This document shows, piece after piece, positions 56,901-64,000 of a DNA stretch of 64,000 nucleotides. The stretch spans positions 40,379,797 through 40,443,796 of the forward strand of contig NC_087071.1 in the NCBI RefSeq assembly GCF_963678635.1, written 5' to 3'. The notes under the pieces are model-generated. The model did not search any database and had not been told where the DNA came from. It worked only from the letters and a program-made list of their open reading frames with translations. The position numbers and the translations under genes are program-made. The stretch comes from Symsagittifera roscoffensis (Eukaryota; Xenacoelomorpha; Acoela; Convolutidae). The stretch's first letter is position 1. Every line of letters begins with the position of its first letter.

Positions 56901-58589
56901 TTTAATGGTCGGAACAATTAACACAACCGAATACAAAGTTCCTTTAAGTTTAAGTTTTTTAAATTTTTGGAATAAAAAATGGGGTGCTACTGTTATTTTT
57001 TTCAAACAATTCTACTTGCCACACTTTTTTTGGAAAGAAAATAAAATTCCAAGTTTGAGTTCAGCTCATGAATCAATCAATCAGTTTTTCTCTCGAATTC
57101 ATAATTTTAGGACACGCTATTGTAACTGAAATAATCATCATGAAAAGATCTTTGTGATGAAGCTTAATATAGTTTCTTGCGAATAAAATATCGGTCAGAC
57201 TGTACTTTGAATTCAATTTTTTCAAAAAAAAGTCGCTCTATGAACTAATTCGGGCTGAACATATGTAGGAAAGCGAATTTTTTCGACCTAGTCTTCGATG
57301 CCTTTATAATTTATAAAATATTTTTAGAGGTTCGAGCAAATGACAGTGGAGATCAAAATCAACCGACGGCATTTGTTTTATTTTGTGATTTTCATGCTGC
57401 CCAATATTCTCTTATACATTCTGTCGGCTCTCGTGTTTTTCATCCCAATCGAGTCGGGCGAGAAGATATCTTTTTCAATCACTATTCTGCTGGCCTTTGT
57501 CGTTTCATTTGGAACTATTGCTGATCTTCTGCCAGCCAGCTCTCTGAATTTCCCAATCATCGCTTCCCTACTGGGCGCTGCTGTCACTCAAATGACCCTG
57601 GACACAATCTTAGTTGCAATTGGTGAGTCTGAGGCGCTGAATGAGTTTCTTAAATAAGAAAGAAATTTTTCTCCAAAATTAATCAAATTTTACACAATTA
57701 GCATCAGTATTGATGTTATTTAATTTGACAGTGTATAGGTGGTATATGATATTTTGCTCATTTTTGCTAAAATTTCAAAAACTAAAAACGTTTTCAAGTA
57801 TTCAATTGACGAAACTCCAAAAACTAGCAGAAGATTGAAACTTTCGGGAGCCGTTTTTCGGAAAACTTGGTCGAGCTTTCTTGGCCGGGCAAATTGAAAA
57901 AAAAACTGGGCCCTCTCAAAATACTTACTCTTATGATACTTAAAATCTCTGTTTAACTTTAAAGTTTCTGCATTGCAGCTCATTTAAAAAAAAATTAGCC
58001 TCAAATATGAGGCGTCTGTTTCTGATATTCTGCCAGCCAGCTCTCTGAGCTTCTCAATCATCGCTTCCCTGTTGGGAGCTGCTGTCACTCAAATGACCAC
58101 ACTGTCCAAAACAAACTAAACAAAAAGTTTGCTTTAGTTGTCAACATTCACTATATCGGTGGGCGGTTCAAGATGGGTATCAAGTTGCGTCGTTTTATTT
58201 CATGTAGAGGCACATTTATCTTTGGATTGAAACCATGCCCTATCGAAAAAGCGTTTCCGAGTACTGAGCAAGACAGAAAAACAAACAGCAGAGTTCCAAA
58301 TTTGGATACGCAGGATGGAGCTGAAGGCTCAAACTTGGACACTGAATGTCTTGAAACTTCAGGCCAGCCCTCCACCGACGATTTTCAAAGAAACCTGGAT
58401 GATAAGAAAACCAACTTTAAAGTTTTGGCCAGATCAGCTGACGAAATGACCCCAGGAAACTACGCAGATGATGAACATGATATGACATTTTTGTGGCAAT
58501 ATTTAGCCACAATTATGGACCGGTTTTTCTTGTATGTCCATATCATAGTATCCATTGTCATTTTTGCTGTGTTCAACTCATGCTTGTAA
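44997..58589 (+). CDS. Cys-loop ligand-gated ion channel subunit
   Basis: Five exons: 44997-45339 (donor could also be 45330 or 45348, all phase 1; 45339 best fits family spacing), 45570-45773, 47032-47150, 57328-57622, 58138-58589. Phases agree throughout and give about 470 residues, normal for the family. In order: a signal peptide; the extracellular domain with DVDEREG; a Cys-loop whose two cysteines enclose 13 residues (FPFDRHA before the second); EWQL strands; M1 (about 231-258); M2 with GEK at its mouth, as in cation channels; M3 ending VVNIH; a long cytoplasmic loop; and M4 at the C-terminus. No vicinal Cys pair in loop C, so a non-alpha, nicotinic-like subunit that would need a partner. 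The ligand is unknown. Intron 3 (10.2 kb) hosts retroelements. Confidence 0.88.
46230..46960. repeat. GC-rich degenerate tandem array in intron 2
   Basis: Loose repetition of TTTCGCGACC, GGAGACGGCGCGAC and TTTCCAGACT modules makes a minisatellite-like block, sharply GC-richer than the rest of the intron. Long open frames on both strands arise from the repeats and contain no domain. CpG is unusually frequent. Confidence 0.7.
47748..47932 (+). repeat. 5' LTR of intronic Ty3 element
   Basis: It aligns with 53778-53987 over its length (ACTCTAGTTTAGCTAAT, GAATGCTCTCTTCAC, AACTTTAGATTAATTC). It is shorter because the 3' LTR has an extra stretch of about 30 bases. Confidence 0.88.
53778..53987 (+). 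repeat. 3' LTR of intronic Ty3 element
   Basis: Partner of 47748-47932. It is followed by GGTCT, the target duplication. Confidence 0.88.
54067..54347. mobile_element. 281-base MITE with 8-base duplication
   Basis: The ends form an inverted repeat of about 29 bases containing ACAATAGGTGGTAATTTT, at 54067-54097 and 54318-54347. The flanks are AACTTGTT on both sides (54059-54066, 54348-54355), an 8-base target duplication as made by hAT-type transposases. It has no coding capacity. It is inserted into the TATAAT-type repeat, so it is younger than that copy. Confidence 0.8.
54610..54639 (+). other. G-quadruplex-capable run
   Basis: Four or more G-runs of 3-6 bases lie within 30 bases on the plus strand, in the GC-rich core of the TATAAT-type repeat. 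The corresponding core of copy 1 has C-runs at 19010 and 19137. Confidence 0.6.
55011..56224. other. Receptor intron 3 sequence without feature
   Basis: AT-rich intron DNA with no coding signal or recognised repeat. Confidence 0.5.
56225..56960. repeat. Dispersed repeat (AAAGTTCCTCCCC family), copy 3
   Basis: Same block order as 20921-21360. The terminal block (ACCGAATACAAAGTTCCT) is present twice, at about 56875 and 56925. Confidence 0.6.
58018..58100 (+). pseudogene. Partial copy of receptor exon 4 inside intron 4
   Basis: It matches 57524-57604 with about 7 differences in 77 bases, covering the end of M2, the M2-M3 loop and the start of M3 (ILPASSLSF...AVTQMT). It is open in the same frame but lacks a donor. 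It is an 82-base fragment of a duplicated exon lying 37 bases before the exon 5 acceptor. Confidence 0.85.
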
Positions 58590-58948
58590 ATATCTGTGAA
58601 TATTTTGATTGCCTCAAAGAGATTAGTTATTGATGGATTTAGCTTTAACATAACTTCTTTCATCTAACTTCGGTTGCGTAAACTATAAGATGGTATGCAC
58701 TAATAACATAATAGCTCGAATTCAGTTTTTGATTGTTTCTCAAATTATGAAAATTCGAATAAAAAAATTAGAAAATATCAAAAGTATAGATAAACCTGAT
58801 CAAAAGCAGACGTTTTTTTTACAAGAAGAACAGAATGCTCCGACCACATACGGGCTTCAAAAAAGCTCTGAAAGTTCTTGTTTTTACTAGTTGTTAGGAG
58901 TTATTAGTTTTCAACGTTTTATACAATCACTCTCTCTTTATCACTGAG
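58590..58948. other. Downstream of receptor gene
   Basis: Receptor 3' untranslated region and flank. No AATAAA is found close to the stop codon; the first AATTAATAAAA lies near 59002, inside the next repeat. A short plus-strand frame at 58690-58890 is unsupported. Confidence 0.35.
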
Positions 58949-59090
58949 GTGTGAATAGATCCAATAATGAAGCTTCGAATGTTCATTGAACAAAGAAGAC
59001 AATTAATAAAACTTGAAATAATCCGCAGAGCAACATTTTCAAATCTGTTTTTGGTGACGATTTCTTCAAAGAAAAAAAAAGAACAATAAG
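58949..59090 (+). repeat. Direct repeat D, copy 1
   Basis: About 90% identical to 63862-64000, including GAAGCTTCGAATGTTCATTG and TTTTGGTGACGATTTCTTC. Confidence 0.8.
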
Positions 59091-59359
59091 AAGTCGATAT
59101 TTTAATCGATTCTGTTTTGATTGCTAGCTAAGCTAATCAAATATTTATTGTTTTTGATTGGCTTCCTCATTAAATCAACCGATCTTCTCTTTCCGTTAAC
59201 TTTTTTTAATATCGTATCAGACTGCTCATTATTAACTGGTGGTTTTTTTGAAACAAGAAAAGACATCCCGCACTCTGTAAAAGGGAAAACACTCGATTGT
59301 ATCATAATTATAATTGTACTTTTAGTAAAATTATAATTAATTGTAAGCGCCAATTTTAG

Positions 59360-60600
59360 ATATTTAAACGATTTATAATCCATTATAATGATATGCTTTT
59401 TGGTGATATTTTAATAAATTATAATCAATTATGATTGATTAAAATTTTCCCGAAAGCCTCTCATGATCTCTTATAATCAATTATAATTTATTATAATGCC
59501 TTTTTCTATCAAAAGTTTATTTCACAAAAAAAATTATTAGGTATTTTTATTTAGCAATTCTGCAAGAAAACGCAATAAAAATCAAATTTAACTTAAGTTT
59601 AAGCTATACAAAGCACACAAAACAAAATAAAAATCAAACGAAATGAGGCGATGAAGTTTGTTGAATAACCAACTGAAAATCATTTTAAAAAATGAAAGCA
59701 AAATGAAGCGATGACGCTTGATTTATGATGGATTTTAGTCCATTATAAAAGCTTAAATTTCAACAAATTTTGAGAATTTTTTTTCGAAAAGTAATCGATT
59801 TAGAACAAAACTAAAGAAAAAAGAATGAAGCGATAACGCTTGTTGAGTAATGATAGATTATAGTCCATTATAATGGATTAGAATTGGATAAATTTTGATA
59901 ATTTCTGATAATTAATCGATTTTAATCGATTGTAGGCGACTATGATGATTTTTTTTACATTATAATCCATTTTTAATCGATTATTACCAATTCTTTTTGA
60001 AATTTTTGAATACTGACAAAAAAATCCAATATCATCTGTTATTATCTCTTTACTGAGTGCGGGATCTGATAGACATCATACTATGTGATCGTACGCACTT
60101 ACTCAAAAATTAGAATGTCAACTTGGCATTGAGCGGCCATCATCTACTTAAGCGGCCAGTGTCTACGGCCATGACTTATAATTTATAATGGATTATAATT
60201 CAATAATTTTTGAGAATTGTTTTTCGATTATTCGATTTTCAAAAACAAAACATTATAAAAACAAAATGAAGCGATGACGCTTGTTGAACAATGATGGATT
60301 CTAGTCCATTATAATGGATTATGATTCGAAAAAATTTGAAACTTTTTTTTGAAAAATAATCGATTATAACCGGTTATAAGCGATTATATAGATTTTTCAA
60401 CATTAGGATCGATTTTTAATCGATTATTGTCAATTTTTTTTGAATTTTATGGATACTGACAACAAAAATCCATTATAATCTATATTTATCTCTTTCTACT
60501 GAGTGCGGTATCTGATAGAGAGCATATTCTGTGATCGAACGCACGTACTCAAAAATTAGAAAAACAATTTGGCATTTAGCGGCCATAATCTTCTTGAGAG
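59360..60600. repeat. TATAAT-type repeat, tandem units
   Basis: TATAAT-rich DNA in which a unit of about 440 bases occurs twice (about 59815-60155 and 60180-60590). Each has GAAGCGATRACGCTTG, TAGTCCATTATAATGGATTA, ATACTGACAA, CTGAGTGCGG, ATCTGATAGA, GTGATCG-ACGCAC, ACTCAAAAATTAGAA and AGCGGCCAT. A further partial unit starts at 59640. It shares the GTGCGGG terminal motif with the other copies. Confidence 0.75.
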
Positions 60601-61030
60601 ACTGCGCGTTTCGAAAAACCAAGAAAAAACCGAATGTTTCGATCACTCTGATTTAAGAAAAATTTCAAGCATGAGTTTTTTTCAATATTTTTCCGACCTA
60701 TTTTGACTTATTTCATAAAAAAGCAAAATAACTTTGTAAGTAATTACAACGATTGCCTGTATAGCTTATTTTTTGTATAACGTTTATGATGCAAGAATCA
60801 AATTTGGAGGTCAGTCGCTAACACTAATCTGTTTTAGATAAAAATCAGACACTGAGAATTTTTTTTGAAGTTTTTGTGGAATCAAGGTTGAAAGAGGGTA
60901 AAACTATTGCCACACGCGGTCCCCGCGAGATCCCTTCGCCATAGTCCCTTACATCCACGAGTTTTGTAATAGAAAAAAAAATACCATGGAAGCAGAAATG
61001 AATTTTTGACGGAAGATTTGAAATATTTTT
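60601..61030. other. Spacer without clear gene
   Basis: AT-rich, with a small GC-richer patch at 60905-60960. No protein is recognised. Confidence 0.35.
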
Positions 61031-61035
61031 ATTTA

Positions 61036-61123
61036 CCTTGATATTTATCAGTGTAAAGTACTTAGAACTATTCAATCTTGATCCATCACTAAAATTTATG
61101 ATAAAATGTAAAGCTGAAACCAT
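61036..61123 (-). CDS. Candidate exon, minus strand
   Basis: Acceptor-like ATGGTTTCAG and a good donor ATCAAG/GTAAAT enclose an open stretch encoding LHFIINFSDGSRLNSSKYF and the following residues. An ATG at 61123 is an alternative start. It lies directly downstream of the small membrane frame at 61132-61281 on the same strand. Function unknown. Confidence 0.25.
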
Positions 61124-61131
61124 TCATAATT

Positions 61132-61281
61132 TCAGCCAGAAAAACTAAAATTCAACTTCGAAATCATTTGCCTTATTCTCTCCTTGAACCTCGCAAGAAA
61201 ACCAGTATATATTAGATATATTGAGACTAGGAAATAAAAGAGTAAGATTATTATGGTCACTCCGATGGAGATCGCTACCAT
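61132..61281 (-). CDS. 49-residue single-span membrane frame
   Basis: Minus-strand frame from ATG at 61281 to TGA at 61132. It has one strongly hydrophobic segment (IIILLFYFLVSIYLIYTGF) followed by a basic tail (ARFKERIRQ), the layout of a small single-pass membrane protein or of a transmembrane exon of a larger one. Codon use is less AT-rich than its surroundings (ATC, GGA, GTG, ACC in the first codons). No family is recognised. Confidence 0.3.
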   Translation of the reverse strand: MVAISIGVTIIILLFYFLVSIYLIYTGFLARFKERIRQMISKLNFSFSG

Positions 61282-62148
61282 AATTCAAGGTCATAGACGA
61301 CATGTTAAAATGAGTAAATTATTAAAAATAATTAGACAAGCACATCACGTCCCTTAACTGGGAAAAATTATAACAATACAACAAATAAATGCATTTGATC
61401 CTTTTCTGCAGAAGATCTACACGTTACAATTTAATCCAACTGTTCCATGTTACAGTTTAAGAGGCTTACAAGTTAAAGTCTACAAGTTAGAGTTTAATAA
61501 GGTTATCTGATGGAGTGGGGTCTGGGTATCGTTATAATATAAATTCGAGTAGTAATGACTATGATCCTTTTCTACCTCTGGCCGAGAACGAAGGTTAATT
61601 ATATTGGACAGTAAACCATAATTAAATCTCTAAGATGGTTAAGGATAACGATTGAAAATTGTCAAATTTTTCCCACACTGTTTGCGAAATATTTCGGTAA
61701 ACATAAAGTTTGGGAAAATGAGGTTGAGAGACTTATGGAGGTGAATTGCAACAACTGACTGATATCAAATTGATGTTAAAATGTGAAAAGTGCCATTTTG
61801 TTTGTGGTACATGAAAAATACTATTTTGACTGGGCTGACTATCAAACCGACGGATGAAAATTTGTGCCAAGGCTCGAAGGTAGCGCCTGATCTGGTTTTA
61901 TTTAAACAGTTCAAAATTCGATTAATGACTGTACAAAAAATGACACTTAAAAATTTAGATGCTTAAATACATACTGCATGAAGTTTTAATTTCGAGTTTG
62001 GGAAAAAAATTTTACAGGTAACTGTCGACTTTTCTGATGAGATTCGAATTGATGTCAAATCTTTGCTACCTTCCATTTATGAGGGTGACAAAGAGATACT
62101 TCTTCTTCAGTCAAATTTTTTGCTCCGGTATCACTTCCATTGGAGCGT
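61282..62148. repeat. Spacer with part of a direct repeat
   Basis: GGTTATCTGATGGAGTGGGG at 61499 with the next 80 bases recurs at 62632-62730. GTTACAATTTAA/GTTACAGTTTAA strings are repeated near 61420-61460. No gene is recognised. It may include the 3' end of the neighbouring Ty3 relic. Confidence 0.4.
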
Positions 62149-63480
62149 TTAAAAAAGATGAAGCAGTCCGGTTGGTTGTCTGCGGAACAAGTATTCCTTT
62201 TCTGCGACGTGATCACTAGTGGTGTCTTCACTGAGCGTAAATGGATAAACTGCGCTCTCCCTTCTTTGTTCGCCTACAATATGTTTAAAAAACTTTTCAA
62301 AGTAGAATTTTGGAGATCTAACCTTTCGTCTAGGTCTTGTTGAAATACGATTTTTACCCTCATATGAGTCGGCTTTTTCGTATAGAGGGTTGTTTGAGGT
62401 GTCTAAAAGAGTCATCGTCTATTTCTTAGACTAAGTATTGTTTAGCACTTGTGTTCGCTGGTGGTTGTTGAACCGGTTGAGTGTCGTAAAAATCAACTAC
62501 TAAGGGGATTGAATTTTATTCTAAGATCGCAATTTAGGACTGTTTGAGGTTTGAGCGGGAAGGAGGCTATCGGGAGTTCTGTTGATGGTCCCTGTGAGTC
62601 CCAATCTAAATGTACATGTTACAATTGAATAGGCTTATCTGATGGAGTGGGCTCTGGGTATTGATATGCATTCGAGTTGTAGTAATCACTAATAAGGTTT
62701 TTTCTGCGCAGATCCCATCTAAGGAAACCACCTGCGGTCCATTCTCAATCACCAAGGTCTGAAATATCAAAAGCTTTCTTTTCGATCGTTGCGGTTGGAA
62801 TCTCGTATCTTCAGTTTTGGTTTTGAAGATTTCGTCAATTTTTTTTGAGCCCGTTTTAGTTTTGGCCATGTTGTCTGAAAAAGGGATTGCGACCTCTTAT
62901 TGTGTCCTCGGGCCCATTTCCTGTCGTGTTTCGCTACGTCAGAAATTCTCTGGAGTTTCTCGCTTGCTAACTTCATTTTAGTGTTTTAGGATTGCATAGT
63001 TGCCTCGCGCAGTGGTCGGTAGTCCTTCGATTTAAAACCTTTCTAAAAATTTTACCTTTCTAGAATGGGTTCCAAAGGAGTAGTCTGGTTGTCTTCGAGT
63101 TGTATTTCGTCGTTTGCACTTTCTGAGGGAATTATGGACTTGATTCGGAGTCGTAGCCTTCTTCGTCGAGTTGACTATTTTATTCTCCAAAGGAGTGTAC
63201 AGATAACCGTTGTCCCCTCTGTAATCTACCGCATAGTTGTGTGCCCTATTCTTTAACATGATCAACTTCACGTTTCCTAGACCCAATATTTTTTTGGGTG
63301 ACTATGTTTTTCCAGAGAACTTTTGGCTTTCTATTGAAGTGCTTTTCGAAAGGAGTTTCGATTGTATCGTATTCCGCAGGTTGCATACACAAAGGATTTT
63401 CAAAACGCAATCGATTAGTGACGGTTTTGATGTTTCTGATGACATCAAAAATAATTTCGTTTTAACAGTGGGTACAAACT
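62149..63480 (-). mobile_element. Ty3-type integrase-end relic
   Basis: Minus-strand fragments resemble the last third of a Ty3 element. A segment ending FNRKPKVLWKNIV (about 63290-63350) parallels FNRKPNSIWKQLV at 52090 in the intronic Ty3 element. Basic regions (62600-63290) and a tail with STRPRRKVRSPKFY (about 62330) follow. No LTR or catalytic core is visible. It is an old, broken fossil. Confidence 0.6.
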
Positions 63481-63861
63481 TTTCTACTTATGAGTTAGAA
63501 CGATAATCGGTTACTGTACAAAAATTAACATTGATATCTTCGAAATTAAAGATTGATTTAAAATTGGTTTCAGTAAAACGTTAGTGCTGATCGCGCGAAT
63601 TGAATTTGGAATTCCATGTAGATGAAGATAATTTTAAGCAAAATTGCAATATTTTTAGCAGAAGTTTTTGAAGCTACTTTCCTAGATAGAAATTTTTAAT
63701 ATCGATCTATACATAAAGGAATATATTTTCAGGAGCCCAAAAATGAGTCCAGAGGACTCGCTAAGTCTAAGAAGTTTTCTAGGTTGACAAATTTCAAATC
63801 CTGGAGATTCACGGTATTTTTTTTGCTCCGGAAAATTTCTCGGAAAACATTGTTTCGAGGA
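63481..63861. other. Spacer without gene
   Basis: AT-rich DNA. The open frame on the minus strand at 63682-63984 overlaps repeat D and has no recognised domain. Confidence 0.35.
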
Positions 63862-64000
63862 GTGAATAGATCTAAATATGAAGCTTCGAATGTTCATTGA
63901 ACAAAGAAGACAATTAATAAAATTTAGCATATTACGCAGGGCATACTTTTCAAATCTGTGTTTGGTGACGATTTCTTCAAACAAAAGAAAAGAACGACAA
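63862..64000 (+). repeat. Direct repeat D, copy 2
   Basis: Second copy of 58949-59090, running to the window edge. 4.9 kb separates the two starts. Confidence 0.8.

Overview
The window is nuclear DNA of an invertebrate animal, AT-rich, sparse in genes and crowded with transposable elements. The grounds are spliceosomal GT-AG introns, a Cys-loop receptor gene, a C-type lectin gene, and three orders of LTR retrotransposon (Ty1/copia, Ty3, BEL/Pao). Nothing bacterial is present. I cannot fix the phylum from sequence alone.

Layout. 1-12773 is one very large inverted repeat: arms at 1-5113 and 6768-12773 read towards each other around a 1.65 kb centre. The arms are clearly diverged except at a roughly 280-base island carrying a C2H2 zinc-finger reading frame. 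13500-18577 is a broken Ty3 relic on the minus strand. 18930-33000 is mostly dispersed repeats: a TATAATCGATTATAAT family, elements starting CAGGGGCGGATCTAGG, and a repeat with AAAGTTCCTCCCCATTTTTA. Between them lie a minus-strand C-type lectin gene (22917-23577), possible host exons nearby, and another Ty3 relic (27900-30640, minus).

33390-44470 is a nest of elements: a whole-looking, very young copia element (34079-38949, identical LTRs, 5-base target duplication), pieces of a tRNA-promoter repeat on both sides of it, a BEL/Pao relic (39590-41380) and a folded-back GAGCGGTTT array (43870-44470).

44997-58589 is the best host gene, a five-exon cation-type Cys-loop receptor subunit of about 470 residues. 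Its third intron is 10.2 kb and was enlarged by a Ty3 element (47748-53987, with LTRs and target duplication), a 281-base MITE and other repeats. Intron 4 holds a 91%-identical partial copy of exon 4. 58590-64000 has tandem TATAAT-type repeats, a possible small membrane-protein exon and a further Ty3 relic (62149-63480, minus).

The clearest unexplained objects are the giant inverted repeat with its conserved finger island, the GAGCGGTTT fold-back array and the intronic exon-4 copy. Retroelement parts are described only as fossils.
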